From Vreelandella zhanjiangensis DSM 21076 (lineage in GTDB: Bacteria > Pseudomonadota > Gammaproteobacteria > Pseudomonadales > Halomonadaceae): a stretch of DNA of 64,000 nt. The notes beneath the pieces were generated by a model, which worked only from the letters and a program-made list of their open reading frames with translations, was not told the origin of the DNA and did not search any database. The position numbers were made by a program, and so were the translations under genes. Location: assembly GCF_000377665.1 (NCBI RefSeq), contig NZ_KB898646.1:310001-374000 (forward strand). Reading direction: 5' to 3'. This document shows positions 1-9,434 of the stretch, one piece after another (position 1 is the first letter of the stretch; the number at the start of each line of letters is the position of its first letter).

Positions 1-452
1 GCATCGACCTGGGTTGTCGCCTGATCGATGGCTGCCTGCTGAAGCTCCACCTGGCGACGCGACTGGACAATCGAGGCTGCCGCCACCGCTTGTTGAGCCT
101 CGGCTTGCGCCACCTGATCGCGGTAGCTTTCATCGTCCAGGCGCACCAGCAGGTCACCTTGCTTAACCGTCTGGTTGTCGTTCACCGCAACCTGTGCGAC
201 GCGTGCAGAAAGTTCGGCGCGCACAGCCACGCTGTCGGTGCGCACATAGGCATTGTCGGTCTCTTCCATAAAGCGTCCGACCTGCCACCAGCCTACGCCC
301 CACCAGATAATCCCGGCTAGCGCGATGAGGCCTACCAGCACCGCCAGAATCTTGCGCTTGGGTTTGCCGCTGGAGTGGCTGTTGGCGAGCGCCACTGACG
401 CATCGCTTTGATGTGTATCCGGGGTTTCGCTTTGCTTGCCATTTGAGCTCAT
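1..452 (-). CDS. HlyD/EmrA-family efflux membrane-fusion protein (partial)
   Basis: Periplasmic adaptor of a tripartite or MFS-type efflux pump. About 150 N-terminal residues are visible and the frame runs open off the left edge. Residues 1-34 are a polar cytoplasmic tail, about 35-56 a single membrane anchor rich in Trp, Gly and Ile, and about 66-110 the first half of the lipoyl/barrel-sandwich domain, with TDNAYVRTDSVAVRAELSAR and QGDLLVRLDD as in EmrA. A Gln/Ala-rich coiled-coil start follows (113-150). The ATG at 452 has a GAGGAG ribosome site just upstream. It is divergent from a TetR gene, so TetR control is likely. The transporter partner probably lies outside the window. Substrate unknown. 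Confidence 0.88.
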   Translation of the reverse strand, partial: MSSNGKQSETPDTHQSDASVALANSHSSGKPKRKILAVLVGLIALAGIIWWGVGWWQVGRFMEETDNAYVRTDSVAVRAELSARVAQVAVNDNQTVKQGDLLVRLDDESYRDQVAQAEAQQAVAAASIVQSRRQVELQQAAIDQATTQVD

Positions 453-500
453 GGCCACTCCTCAACGCATGTCATCCCGTTGAACGGTCATCGGGTAGGA

Positions 501-536
501 AGCTATATAGTGTAATGAATGCTACACTACATAGCT
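501..536. promoter_or_regulatory. Near-perfect palindrome, candidate TetR operator
   Basis: Arms 501-514 (AGCTATATAGTGTA) and 523-536 (TACACTACATAGCT) are inverted repeats with one mismatch in 14 positions, around an 8-base centre. The inner 7 bases of each arm (TAGTGTA/TACACTA) match perfectly. It lies in the 173-base gap between the divergent efflux adaptor and TetR genes, where an autoregulatory TetR-family operator is expected. Binding is inferred. Confidence 0.6.
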
Positions 537-625
537 ACTTTGTTAGCACGCTACATGTAAAATTAAAAATGGCGTTAGCGTCTGAACAGCTATATGCCAT
601 TACAACGGTTTGAATAGGAGTAAGA

Positions 626-1294
626 ATGTCACGCTTAAGGTCTTCTGCTACCGCTGAACAGCCTGACAATGAAGGCGTTACGTTGACCGCACGCGGGGTA
701 GCGCGGCGCGAGCGACTGCTGGACGCTGCCCGGGATGTTTTTCTTGAGCAGGGCTATGCGGGCGCCAGCGTCAACGAGGTAGTGGCACGCGCCGGCGGGT
801 CGCTTGCGACGTTATACAAGCAGTTCGGCAATAAAGAGGGGTTATTCACGGCGGCGATGGAGCGCCATATTGGCGCGGCCTGGGCAGTACTCGAAGAAGG
901 GCGGCGGGACCGTCAGGCCCCTGAACAGGTGCTGTACGAACTAGGGCGGCGTATGTTGATGCTGATATTTAACCCGAGCGTGATACGGCTAGTGCGCGGC
1001 CTGGCGTTCGAGGCTGAGCGGTCCCCTGAGCTTGGCGAGCTGTTTTTGACCCGGGGGCCTGATCAGACCCGCCAGGCGCTCGCCAACTATCTCAGTGATC
1101 AGGTGGCAAGCGGCCGTCTGGATATTGAAGATCCGCGCGAGGCCGCCGGGATTTTCATGGGGATGCTGATAGGCGAATGGCATATCGATGCTTTGCTTGG
1201 CCGTGACCTGCAGCTTGACGAGGCGCAGTGCAACGCGCGGGCGAAACGCTGCTTGACGATCTTTCTTGCTGGCGTAACGTCGTCTTCAAACTAA
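626..1294 (+). CDS. TetR/AcrR-family transcriptional regulator
   Basis: DNA-binding repressor of 222 residues. After a polar 20-residue leader comes the TetR N-terminal domain: [23 protein letters not shown], then a helix-turn-helix at about residues 46-66 ([20 protein letters not shown]) and the usual NKEGLF. Residues 80-222 form a helical ligand and dimer domain of the type often seen in AcrR/AefR-like efflux regulators. An AGGAG site precedes the ATG. Divergence from the efflux adaptor and the palindrome between them suggest it represses the pump and itself. The 3' end overlaps the end of the convergent psd gene by 9 bases. Ligand unknown. Confidence 0.9.
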   Translation: MSRLRSSATAEQPDNEGVTLTARGVARRERLLDAARDVFLEQGYAGASVNEVVARAGGSLATLYKQFGNKEGLFTAAMERHIGAAWAVLEEGRRDRQAPEQVLYELGRRMLMLIFNPSVIRLVRGLAFEAERSPELGELFLTRGPDQTRQALANYLSDQVASGRLDIEDPREAAGIFMGMLIGEWHIDALLGRDLQLDEAQCNARAKRCLTIFLAGVTSSSN

Positions 1295-2152
1295 GGCTTG
1301 GCGCTGTATCGGCTGGCTTACAAAATCGCCTAGCGTTTGGCCCATGCTTACCATGGTTTCCGGCGGATAATCGGCAAACGCGACCGGGTTGGCAAAGCAC
1401 ATCACCACGGTAGAGCCGAGTTTAAATAGACCCATTTCCTCGCCGCGCTCAAGGGTGATCGTGTTGTCAAAGCGCGTGCGTTGGGGCACGCCCGCCAGCG
1501 GCGTTACCTGCCCAGACCACACGGTTTCAATGGCGGCAACCACCATTGCGCCGACCAGCACCATGGCAAACGGGCCATGCTCGGAATCAAAAATGCACAC
1601 CAGGCGTTCATTGCGTGCAAATAGGTTCGGCACGTAGCTTGCGGTGGCTTTATTGACCGAGAAGATACGTCCAGGCACATAGATCATCTCGCGCAGCGTG
1701 CCGGTCATCGGCATATGTACGCGGTGATAGTCACGTGGCGAAAGATAGACGGTCGCAAAACTCCCCCCCATGAATTCTTCAGCCAGCGCCGCATCCCCAC
1801 CCAGCAACGTTTGCGCTGAATAGGTATGGCCCTTGGCTTGAACCAGCTGGCCCGCCTGCAGGCGGCCATGGCGCGAAAGCGAGCCGTCGGTCGGGCTTAG
1901 TATGCCTTCACCCAGCGGGCGGGCATCGGCTTGTAAAACGCGGGTAAAGAACGCGTTAAAATTGGCATAGGCCGTCGGGTCCGGTTCAAGCGCCTGGCTC
2001 ATGTCGACGTTAAACCGTTTGATAAACGCTTTAATCAGCGCGTTTTTCAGCCACGGCACCTCGCTCTGCGCAAATTTGCCGGTCAGGCGCGAGATGGCGT
2101 GATGCGGAAGCGGATACTGGAGTAACGAAAAAGCTTTTTGAGATAGCGTCAC
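1286..2152 (-). CDS. psd: Phosphatidylserine decarboxylase proenzyme
   Basis: Converts phosphatidylserine to phosphatidylethanolamine at the inner membrane, the last step of the main phospholipid route. The family is made as a proenzyme that cleaves itself at Gly-Ser, the Ser becoming the pyruvoyl cofactor. The LGST site is present at residues 245-248, so cleavage would be between Gly246 and Ser247 and give a 42-residue alpha chain. HRVHMPMTG and the FARNERLVC stretch are also typical. The 288-residue length fits the bacterial family. It lies downstream of the rhodanese gene on the same strand, as in Pseudomonas, and may be cotranscribed. Confidence 0.96.
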   Translation of the reverse strand: MTLSQKAFSLLQYPLPHHAISRLTGKFAQSEVPWLKNALIKAFIKRFNVDMSQALEPDPTAYANFNAFFTRVLQADARPLGEGILSPTDGSLSRHGRLQAGQLVQAKGHTYSAQTLLGGDAALAEEFMGGSFATVYLSPRDYHRVHMPMTGTLREMIYVPGRIFSVNKATASYVPNLFARNERLVCIFDSEHGPFAMVLVGAMVVAAIETVWSGQVTPLAGVPQRTRFDNTITLERGEEMGLFKLGSTVVMCFANPVAFADYPPETMVSMGQTLGDFVSQPIQRQALV

Positions 2153-2203
2153 ATTAATTACTTTTAGCAGTGGTTAAACGTAGAGCCAGCACGGCCGGCC
2201 ACG

Positions 2204-3046
2204 TTACTTTTCAATCGGCGTATCGTCGCGGTTGCCCCATTCGCCCCAAGAGCCCGCATAGCCGCGTATATTAAATCCTAGTGCTTTACCCACCAGCCAG
2301 GTAAAGCTGCTGCGGTGGTGGCTCTGGCAGTGGGTGGCCACTTCCATATCTGGCGTCAGGCCCATGGCTCCAAGCTCGGTGATAAGCTCGGCGTAGTCGC
2401 GAATACGCAAGGCGCGAGTACGGTCCATGGCATTAAGCCAATCCATGTTTACCGCACCTGGGATGTGGCCAAGATGCTTGTTATTGCCTTTCTCGCCGTC
2501 ATATTCGCCTTTGGAGCGGGCATCCCAAACCGCAAACTGCTTGTCACCCAGCTTGGCTTTAATCTCATCACAGGTAATGAGCGCCTGCGGGTTTAAAATC
2601 TGCGCATGGTATTCACTAGGCGAAGGGCGTGTTTGCTCGGTGCTTTCGGGCATGCCCGTATCGCGCCAAGCGTGAATGCCGCCGTTTAAATAGGAGTAAC
2701 GAGTGTGTCCAATCAGCTCCAATGTCCATAAAAGGCGCGCAGCCCAGCCGCCGCCTTCATCATCATACGCCACAACATGGGTATCACGCGTAAGGCCGAG
2801 TGCGCTGAACAGCTGAGATAAAAACTCGACGCTGGGAACGTCGTTGGGCACCGGCCCTTCGCCACGCATCAAATAGCGGAAATCGAGATATACAGCCCCA
2901 GGCACATGCCCCTGGCGGTAGCTGTTCGGGTTGACCGGCACATCAATAATCAGCAGTTCAGGGCTGTCTAGATGAGGCTTGAGCTGCTCGGGTTCAACAA
3001 TGAGCGGCAGAAAATTTGATTCTGATGACGGGTGCTCGGTGCTCAT
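2204..3046 (-). CDS. rhdA: Thiosulfate sulfurtransferase (rhodanese, RhdA type)
   Basis: Transfers sulfane sulfur, classically from thiosulfate to cyanide or another thiol acceptor. The 280 residues form two rhodanese domains: an inactive N-terminal one (about 15-130) and a catalytic one (about 155-275). The active loop CQSHHRSS carries Cys240 and closely matches the CQTHHR loop of Azotobacter/Pseudomonas RhdA, unlike the CGSGVTA loop of 3-mercaptopyruvate sulfurtransferases. WDARSKGEYDGE and HIPGAVNMDW are typical of the second domain. It sits between rsgA and psd on the same strand. The physiological sulfur acceptor cannot be told from sequence. Confidence 0.9.
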   Translation of the reverse strand: MSTEHPSSESNFLPLIVEPEQLKPHLDSPELLIIDVPVNPNSYRQGHVPGAVYLDFRYLMRGEGPVPNDVPSVEFLSQLFSALGLTRDTHVVAYDDEGGGWAARLLWTLELIGHTRYSYLNGGIHAWRDTGMPESTEQTRPSPSEYHAQILNPQALITCDEIKAKLGDKQFAVWDARSKGEYDGEKGNNKHLGHIPGAVNMDWLNAMDRTRALRIRDYAELITELGAMGLTPDMEVATHCQSHHRSSFTWLVGKALGFNIRGYAGSWGEWGNRDDTPIEK

Positions 3047-3064
3047 GGACGGCTCCTATAAAAT

Positions 3065-4084
3065 TCAGGCATCTAGGCTATCGAGAATACGACGATAGCT
3101 GGCAAAACGTTCTGGATGAATCTTGCCTGCCTCAACCGCTTCAAGTAAAGCGCAGCCGGGTTCCGCCCGGTGCCGGCAATCGCGGAAGCGGCAATGTCCA
3201 ATAAAGGGATGAAACTCAATAAAGCCGTCGGTCACGTCCTGCTCGGTCAAGTGAATCAAGCCGAACTCACGAATACCGGGGGAGTCGATCAGCTCACCGT
3301 CTGTGACTTCATCACGGTTCATGGTGTAAAGCCGAGCTGTCGTTGTGGTGTGCGTGCCCTTACGCGAATCTTCGGAAAGCGCGCCGATACGCAGCGATTC
3401 ATCGGGTAGCAGCAGATCGATCAAGGAGGATTTACCCACGCCGCTTTGGCCGACGAAAACCGATGTGCGGCCTTCAAGCTGCTGACGTAAAGGTTCAAGC
3501 CCTGCTTCATTAGCCGTGGTGGTACGCACCACCGGATAGCCCAGGCTGTGATAGCGCTCAAGCAGTTTGCTTAACTCTCCGCCGTCTTCCGGAAGCAGAT
3601 CGATTTTATTAAGCACAAGCACAGGCGCGATATCGGTCGCTTCGGCGGCGACTAGATAGCGGTCGATGAGGTTAGGGTGCGGCGCAGGCTCCACGGCGAA
3701 TACAATCAGTATCTGATCAATATTTGCGGCAACCGGCTTTAAAAGCCCGCGGGCGTCAGGACGTTTGAGGACGCTGTCACGCTCTTCGCGTGCTACCACA
3801 ACGCCTGAACCGTCTTGGCCTGCGCGCCAGATCACCCGGTCGCCGGTTACCAAGCCTTCCAGATTAGCGCGTAGATGGCAGCGTATGGGGTTGCCATCGG
3901 CATCGCGTACTTCCAGCGTGCGCCCAAAATGGGCCATTACGCGGCCTGGTTGTTCGGCGCCATATTCTCCGGCGGCGAGTTTATCCGTATCCTGCACTTC
4001 ACGCTTTTCAGCGCGTTGGGCACGTTCGGCCTGGATCTTGTCGACCCGCCATTGCTGTTGACGGCTTAATTTACGTTTGCTCAT
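3065..4084 (-). CDS. rsgA: Small ribosomal subunit biogenesis GTPase RsgA
   Basis: Circularly permuted GTPase that checks late 30S maturation. From the ATG at 4084 it has 339 residues; an in-frame GTG two codons upstream is a less likely start. Order of parts: basic N-tail, OB fold (about 45-105), G4 NKID (159-162), G1 GQSGVGKSS (212-220), G3 DSPG (267-270), then a zinc knuckle with Cys298, Cys303, His305 and Cys311, the C-x4-C-x-H-x5-C spacing of the family. It diverges from orn across an 87-base gap holding a perfect palindrome. The orn/rsgA neighbourhood is conserved in gammaproteobacteria. Confidence 0.96.
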   Translation of the reverse strand: MSKRKLSRQQQWRVDKIQAERAQRAEKREVQDTDKLAAGEYGAEQPGRVMAHFGRTLEVRDADGNPIRCHLRANLEGLVTGDRVIWRAGQDGSGVVVAREERDSVLKRPDARGLLKPVAANIDQILIVFAVEPAPHPNLIDRYLVAAEATDIAPVLVLNKIDLLPEDGGELSKLLERYHSLGYPVVRTTTANEAGLEPLRQQLEGRTSVFVGQSGVGKSSLIDLLLPDESLRIGALSEDSRKGTHTTTTARLYTMNRDEVTDGELIDSPGIREFGLIHLTEQDVTDGFIEFHPFIGHCRFRDCRHRAEPGCALLEAVEAGKIHPERFASYRRILDSLDA

Positions 4085-4099
4085 GACCACCCGATGCTC

Positions 4100-4121
4100 G
4101 GTACAATAGACTTATTGTACC
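4100..4121. promoter_or_regulatory. Perfect 22-bp palindrome between rsgA and orn
   Basis: GGTACAATA (4100-4108) and TATTGTACC (4113-4121) are exact inverted repeats around GACT. Each arm contains TACAAT, a fair -10 hexamer, on its own strand, so the element may supply back-to-back -10 boxes for the two divergent genes, or be an operator over them. No good -35 box was seen on either side. Confidence 0.45.
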
Positions 4122-4171
4122 TGTTAACTGACGCCGGGTAACTCGACCCGTCGGCTATCTTGGAGAAAAGC

Positions 4172-4753
4172 ATGAACGACACTACCGCACCGCGCAGCGA
4201 TCTGCTGGTATGGATTGACCTTGAGATGACCGGCCTGGATCCGAATAAAGAGCGCATTATTGAGGTCGCCACGTTAATTACCGATGCAGATCTAAACGTC
4301 GTGGCTGAAGGCCCGGTGATTGCGGTGAAGCAGTCGGACAGCCTGCTCGCCAGTATGGATGACTGGAACCAGAAAACCCATGGGGAATCGGGGCTGGTTG
4401 CACGCGTTAAGGCAAGTAACGTCGATACGGCCAGTGCGGAGCAGCAAACGCTGGAGTTTTTACGCCAATACGTAACGCCCGGTAGCTCACCGATGTGTGG
4501 CAACAGTATTCATCAGGACCGACGCTTTCTGGAGCGCGAAATGCCCGCGCTATGGAGCTTTTTTCACTACCGCAACTTGGATGTTTCAAGCGTTAAGGAG
4601 CTCGCCAAGCGTTGGAACCCAGGGGCGCTTGCTGGTTTTAGCAAACGCAACGTTCACCTGGCGATGGATGATATTAAAGAGTCGATTGCCGAGCTTGCCC
4701 ACTACCGCAATACCTTCTTGCGCGTAGCTGGAGAGCATGACGAAGAAGAGTAA
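4172..4753 (+). CDS. orn: Oligoribonuclease
   Basis: 3'-to-5' exoribonuclease that degrades 2-5-nt RNAs to mononucleotides, including pGpG from cyclic-di-GMP breakdown. The 193 residues carry the full DEDDh set: Asp16 and Glu18 ([10 protein letters not shown]), Asp116 (HQDRRF), His162 and Asp167 ([10 protein letters not shown]). The start is the ATG at 4172, preceded by TGGAGAA; an in-frame TTG at 4160 would put the ribosome site inside the gene. It is divergent from rsgA and convergent with queG, with only 12 bases between stop codons and no obvious terminator there. It is essential in many gammaproteobacteria. Confidence 0.97.
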   Translation: MNDTTAPRSDLLVWIDLEMTGLDPNKERIIEVATLITDADLNVVAEGPVIAVKQSDSLLASMDDWNQKTHGESGLVARVKASNVDTASAEQQTLEFLRQYVTPGSSPMCGNSIHQDRRFLEREMPALWSFFHYRNLDVSSVKELAKRWNPGALAGFSKRNVHLAMDDIKESIAELAHYRNTFLRVAGEHDEEE

Positions 4754-4765
4754 GCCTCGGCAGTG

Positions 4766-5881
4766 TTAGCGCGCGCTCGTGGCAATACGTGCATCGCGCT
4801 TAAAGCGCTGCTCTTCCAGTGCCCAGGTGACATGCTCACGTACCAGGGCGCTGGGGTAAGCCCGGCGTGCCCAAAGTGCGGCTTCAACGGCTTCGCTCCA
4901 GGGTGCATTGCCCAGGCCAATGGCGATATTGCGCAGCCAGCGCTCATAGCCGATACGCCGAATGGGACTGCCAGCGGTTTTATCCAGAAATTCCTCTTCG
5001 CCCCAGGCAAACAGGTTGATGAGTGACGCGCGGTCGAGGTCGTGGCGGGGGGCAAAATCCTGCTCGTTGCTTACCCGCGTGAAGCGTGTGAAAGGGCATA
5101 CCAGCTGGCAGTCGTCGCAGCCATACACGCGGTTACCCATGGCGCGGCGAAACTCCACCGGAATCGCGCCGTGCAGCTCAATGGTCAAATAAGAGATGCA
5201 CTTGCGCGAATCAACCACCTTGTCATCGACAATCGCACCGGTCGGGCACGCGGTCTGGCAGGCGTCGCAGCTGCCGCAATGCTCCCGTTCATAGGGCGGG
5301 TCAACAGGCAGGGGCAGGTCGGTATAAAGCTCGCCCAGAAAAAACAGCGAACCCGCTTTGGGGTTTAAGAGCATGGCGTTTTTGCCAAACCAGCCTAGGC
5401 CCGCTTTTTGCGCCAGGGCACGCTCCATCACCGGGGCGGAATCCACAAACGCGCGGTAGCCGAAGGGGCCTACTTCCTGCTCGATTTTTTTACCCAGCTG
5501 GGCCAGACGCTTGCGTATCAGCTTATGATAATCACGGCCCAGCGCGTAGCGTGATACATAGGCTTTGCTGGGCTGACCAAGCAGCCGGGTGGTTTCGACT
5601 TCCGGGGGCAAATAATCCATGCGGACACTGATCACCCGCCGTGTGCCCGGTTCAAGTTCAGCCGGGCGAGTACGCTTGGTGCCGTGCTTATCCATAAAGC
5701 CCATTTCACCGTGGTAACCTTTGTCCAGCCACGCGTTGAGATGCTGCTCGTGGGTATCGAGCTGCGTATCGGTAATACCTACTTGCTGAAAGCCAAGTTC
5801 GCGGCCCCAGGTTTTGATGAGGTCGGCAAGGCGTGCCAGCTCATGGTGAGAAAGTGCAGAAGCAGTGGAAGAGGGCATCAT
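4766..5881 (-). CDS. queG: Epoxyqueuosine reductase QueG
   Basis: Reduces epoxyqueuosine to queuosine in tRNA, using cobalamin and two 4Fe-4S clusters. From the ATG at 5881 it has 371 residues, close to the usual 360-380. The open frame continues upstream, but family resemblance begins at about LADLIKTWGRELGFQQVGIT, so the extension is discounted; ATGs at 5878 and 5899 are alternatives. The ferredoxin-like region carries CGSCDACQTACP and later CDDCQLVCPF. A HEAT-like helical tail follows. Cobalamin dependence fits the presence of cobO at 19.2-19.8 kb. The gene diverges from nnr. Confidence 0.93.
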   Translation of the reverse strand: MMPSSTASALSHHELARLADLIKTWGRELGFQQVGITDTQLDTHEQHLNAWLDKGYHGEMGFMDKHGTKRTRPAELEPGTRRVISVRMDYLPPEVETTRLLGQPSKAYVSRYALGRDYHKLIRKRLAQLGKKIEQEVGPFGYRAFVDSAPVMERALAQKAGLGWFGKNAMLLNPKAGSLFFLGELYTDLPLPVDPPYEREHCGSCDACQTACPTGAIVDDKVVDSRKCISYLTIELHGAIPVEFRRAMGNRVYGCDDCQLVCPFTRFTRVSNEQDFAPRHDLDRASLINLFAWGEEEFLDKTAGSPIRRIGYERWLRNIAIGLGNAPWSEAVEAALWARRAYPSALVREHVTWALEEQRFKRDARIATSAR

Positions 5882-5954
5882 CAGTCTACGGTCGAGCATT
5901 AGTCGCGCTATGCTAACGCATTGACCGCCATCAAAACATGCGAAAGGAGAGATT

Positions 5955-7448
5955 GTGCTTACCTTGAGTGCTTCCACACTACGCCCATTATTTACCGCAG
6001 AACAGGTTCGTGAACTGGACCGTCGCACCATTGCCGGGGGCATTGAGGGCTTCGCCCTCATGCAGCGAGCCGCATCCAGTGCCTGGCATAGTTTTCGGGC
6101 GCGCTGGCCCCAGGTGCGTAGTTTAACGGTGCTGTGTGGTGGCGGTAATAATGGCGGGGATGGCCACGTGCTGGCGGCGTTGGCCATTCAGTCGGGCCTT
6201 AAAGTACAGCGTATTACGCTTAAGCCGCTGGATACATTGACGGGCGATGCTGCTCGGGCAGCGGCGCTAGCTACCTCGGCTGGCGTCGGCTGTGAAGAGT
6301 GGCAGGCAGAGTGTATTTTTACCGGCGAGGTGATTATCGATGCCCTGTTAGGTATCGGTGTAAACGGAGAAATCACGGGACCAGCCAGGCAGGCGATTAG
6401 AGCGATTAATGCGGCCAAGCGTCCCGTAATGGCGATTGATATTCCTTCGGGGCTTGCGGCCGGTACCGGGGCAGTGCTGGGCGAAGCTGTCCAGGCCAGC
6501 TGCACGGTAACGTTTATCGGTGACAAGATGGGCCTGCATACCGGAGAAGCTCCCGCCCACACGGGGGAAATCGATTTTCGTCCTTTAGGCGTTAAGGCGC
6601 AGGCATTTGTTGATATTCCGCCCTTTGCATGGCGGTTGGATGAGGCGTGGCTCAAAGAGGCCTTTGCTCCGCGCTCGCGAACCAGCCATAAAGGCGATAT
6701 GGGCCATGTGCTGGTGCTTGGCGGTGCCCCCGGTTTTGGTGGCGCGGCGTTATTAGCCTCTCGGGCGGCGGCGCGGCTGGGGGCCGGAAAAGTGAGCCTG
6801 GCAACAGCGCCGGAGCACATCACGGCCAGTTTAATCAACTGTCCCGAAGTCATGGCACATGGCGTGCGCGGTGGTGCTGACTTGGATGAACTGCCTCAGA
6901 AAGCTGACGTGATGGTGGTGGGACCAGGTACAGGCCAGGCTGCCTGGGGGCAAGCGGTGCTTCAGTATGCGTTGGCCTCTGAGGAGCCGCTGGTGATTGA
7001 TGCCGATGGGCTGAACTTACTCTCAAGCCACTGGCCGGAGGAGCGCCGCGACAACTGGATATTGACGCCACATCCCGGTGAGGCCGCACGCCTGCTGGGC
7101 TGTTCCACGGCGGATGTTCAGGCGGATCGGCCTGCCGCAGTGCGCGCATTGCAGAAAGCCCGCGGTGGGGTGGTGATTTTAAAAGGCTCGGGTAGCTTGA
7201 TTGCCAGCCAGTATGGGCTGGCAGTATGCCCTTACGGAAACCCAGGCATGGCCAGCGGTGGCATGGGCGATGTACTTAGCGGCATGCTGGGCGCGCTGGT
7301 GGCGCAACGTGGGGATGCCGAACAGTGTGCCTGGCTTGGCACGCTGGTGCATGCTCTTGCTGCAGATCGCGCCGCTAAGGTGTCAGGAGAACGTGGCTTG
7401 CTGGCAAGCGATCTGGCATTCTATGCGCGAGAATTGATCAACCCGTAA
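5955..7448 (+). CDS. nnr: Bifunctional NAD(P)H-hydrate repair enzyme Nnr
   Basis: Repairs hydrated NADH and NADPH. The N-terminal epimerase (about 1-215) interconverts R and S hydrates and the C-terminal ADP-dependent dehydratase (about 225-497) restores NAD(P)H. Seen: GGGNNGGDGHVLA for the epimerase, GDMGHVLVLGG at the domain junction, and GNPGMASGGMGDVLSGML in the dehydratase. The 497 residues match the two-domain bacterial form. The start is a GTG at 5955 with AAAGGAGA upstream. It leads a tight run with tsaE and the amidase; E. coli has the same nnr-tsaE-amiB-mutL-miaA-hfq-hflX-hflK-hflC order. Confidence 0.95.
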   Translation: MLTLSASTLRPLFTAEQVRELDRRTIAGGIEGFALMQRAASSAWHSFRARWPQVRSLTVLCGGGNNGGDGHVLAALAIQSGLKVQRITLKPLDTLTGDAARAAALATSAGVGCEEWQAECIFTGEVIIDALLGIGVNGEITGPARQAIRAINAAKRPVMAIDIPSGLAAGTGAVLGEAVQASCTVTFIGDKMGLHTGEAPAHTGEIDFRPLGVKAQAFVDIPPFAWRLDEAWLKEAFAPRSRTSHKGDMGHVLVLGGAPGFGGAALLASRAAARLGAGKVSLATAPEHITASLINCPEVMAHGVRGGADLDELPQKADVMVVGPGTGQAAWGQAVLQYALASEEPLVIDADGLNLLSSHWPEERRDNWILTPHPGEAARLLGCSTADVQADRPAAVRALQKARGGVVILKGSGSLIASQYGLAVCPYGNPGMASGGMGDVLSGMLGALVAQRGDAEQCAWLGTLVHALAADRAAKVSGERGLLASDLAFYARELINP

Positions 7449-7459
7449 AGGCAGCCCGC

Positions 7460-7957
7460 ATGCAGGTGCAATTGGATAACGAAGAGGCACAAGTCGCCTT
7501 TGGTGAGGCGCTAGGACGCGCATTGCAGGGGCGTGGGCGTATTTATCTGGAAGGTGACTTAGGTGCCGGTAAAACGACGTTAACGCGCGGCATATTACGT
7601 GCCTATGGGCACCTTGGTGCGGTAAAAAGCCCGACCTATACGCTGGTCGAACCTTATGAGCTGGATGAACAGCGTATTTATCATCTGGACCTCTATCGTG
7701 TGGCAGACCCTGAAGAGCTTGAGTTTATAGGCGGTCGCGATGTGCTTTCAGACGAGGCCATCTGCATCATTGAGTGGCCAAGCCGAGGTGAAGGCTGGCT
7801 GCCCGCGCCTGATATTCGCTTGTCGCTTGCGGTAGCTGATCTGGGGCGTCAGGTTACGTTAACTCCCTACAATGAACATGGCGAACGCGTCCTTAACAGG
7901 CTGCAGTCCACTATGTTGTTCAAGCAGTCAGAAGACGGTACCCCTTCATGGTCATAA
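7460..7957 (+). CDS. tsaE: tRNA threonylcarbamoyladenosine biosynthesis ATPase TsaE
   Basis: ATPase partner of TsaB and TsaD in making t6A at position 37 of ANN-decoding tRNAs. Its 165 residues carry the Walker A EGDLGAGKTT (31-40), followed by VKSPTYTLVEPY and the HLDLYR motif, then IIEWPSRG, all family hallmarks. It starts 11 bases after nnr, and its last 10 bases overlap the start called for the amidase, so translational coupling is likely. Confidence 0.96.
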   Translation: MQVQLDNEEAQVAFGEALGRALQGRGRIYLEGDLGAGKTTLTRGILRAYGHLGAVKSPTYTLVEPYELDEQRIYHLDLYRVADPEELEFIGGRDVLSDEAICIIEWPSRGEGWLPAPDIRLSLAVADLGRQVTLTPYNEHGERVLNRLQSTMLFKQSEDGTPSWS

Positions 7958-9426
7958 GCAGTAAAAAAACCGGCTTTATGCGCTTTATAACGCCAGGGCT
8001 GATTGCGCTGATGGCAGGGATCTCTTCGGTGCAGGCCGCCAACGTTGAAAGTATGCGTTTATGGGCCGCCCCTGACCATGCACGACTTGTATTTGATCTT
8101 TCCGGGCTAACGAGTGCTAACGTTTTCGCACTTGATAATCCCGAGCGCTTGGTGATTGATCTGGACGAGAGTGTTCTGAATACCGATGCCTCTACGCTTC
8201 CATTAGAGGGCAGCGCTATTGACGCTGTGCGCACCGGCACGCGCGACGGTGGCGGTTTGCGCGTAGTGCTTGAGCTCAATCGCGAGGTTGAACCGCGTCA
8301 TTTCGTGCTGCCCCCCAATGATCAATACGGCCACCGCCTGGTGGTTGATCTTGAGTACCCTGGTGAAAGCGCGGTTGAAAACCCCATCGACCCGATCGAG
8401 GCGATGATTCGCGACCAGGAAATGCTCGCCCAGCAGAGCAATGCCCAGGCGCAAGCTCAAGTGCCGGGCAGCCAGGTGGCGCCTGAGGCGCCGGCCGCGC
8501 CTGTTGAAGTGCAGCCAGCACAGCCTCATCCCCAGCGCGATATCATTATTGCGGTCGATCCGGGCCACGGTGGTGAAGACCCAGGCGCTATTGGCCCCGC
8601 CGGTACGCGGGAAAAAGACGTGGTGCTGAACATCGCACGACGTTTAGCCTCGGATATCAACAACACACCGGGCTTTAAGGCGGTGCTGACGCGGGACAGC
8701 GATTACTATATAGGGCTACGCCAACGTACCCAGCTGGCGCGTGAGCAAAAAGCGGACTTTTTCGTTTCTGTGCATGCGGATGCCTTTAATAGCCCGCGAC
8801 CTGAAGGTAGCTCGGTGTATGCGCTTTCACAGCGTGGTGCTACCTCGGAAACCGCGCAGTGGCTGGCCGATAGTGAAAACCGCGCGGATTTGATTGGTGG
8901 GGTGGATGGCAGTCTTTCACTGCGTGATAAAGATCAGGTCCTGAGAGGCGTTTTGCTCGATCTGACCATGACGGCTACGTTAAATGATTCGCTCTCTATC
9001 GGTGGGCAGGTGCTCGAACAGCTGGGGCGGATTAACCGTTTGCACAAATCACGTGTCGAGCAGGCAGGCTTTATGGTTCTGAAGTCACCTGATATTCCTT
9101 CGCTTTTGATTGAGGTCGGGTTTATTTCCAACCCCGCCGAAGAGCGTCGACTGCGTGATCCTGTTCACCAACAGGGGCTTGCGACGGCTATTTTTAGTGG
9201 TCTACGCGCGCACTTTGAGCGTAACCCTCCGCCGACGAGCCTATTGGCATGGCAGCGCGATAACCAGCGTCGGCCCACGGGTAATGAATATCGGATTCAG
9301 TCCGGCGATACGCTCTCTTCAATTGCTGTACGCCACGGCGTGCCGGTGAATCAGCTTCGTCAGGCCAACGATTTAAGTGGTGATGTTATCCGTGTGGGCC
9401 AAGTTTTACGTATTCCCAACTCTTGA
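7948..9426 (+). CDS. amiB: N-acetylmuramoyl-L-alanine amidase with AMIN and LysM domains (AmiB/AmiC type)
   Basis: Periplasmic zinc amidase that splits septal peptidoglycan during daughter-cell separation. Order: signal peptide to about residue 30 (ending SSVQA), AMIN domain (about 32-130) for envelope targeting, an Ala/Gln/Pro linker (about 150-195), Amidase_3 catalytic domain (about 198-415), and one C-terminal LysM (about 445-490, [18 protein letters not shown]). Zinc and catalytic motifs [27 protein letters not shown] and [10 protein letters not shown] are intact. An ATG at 7978 (MRFITP) would give a shorter, more typical signal peptide and is an alternative start. Activators would be EnvC/NlpD-like LytM proteins, not in the window. 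Confidence 0.93.
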   Translation: MVISSKKTGFMRFITPGLIALMAGISSVQAANVESMRLWAAPDHARLVFDLSGLTSANVFALDNPERLVIDLDESVLNTDASTLPLEGSAIDAVRTGTRDGGGLRVVLELNREVEPRHFVLPPNDQYGHRLVVDLEYPGESAVENPIDPIEAMIRDQEMLAQQSNAQAQAQVPGSQVAPEAPAAPVEVQPAQPHPQRDIIIAVDPGHGGEDPGAIGPAGTREKDVVLNIARRLASDINNTPGFKAVLTRDSDYYIGLRQRTQLAREQKADFFVSVHADAFNSPRPEGSSVYALSQRGATSETAQWLADSENRADLIGGVDGSLSLRDKDQVLRGVLLDLTMTATLNDSLSIGGQVLEQLGRINRLHKSRVEQAGFMVLKSPDIPSLLIEVGFISNPAEERRLRDPVHQQGLATAIFSGLRAHFERNPPPTSLLAWQRDNQRRPTGNEYRIQSGDTLSSIAVRHGVPVNQLRQANDLSGDVIRVGQVLRIPNS

Positions 9427-9434
9427 GGTATCTG

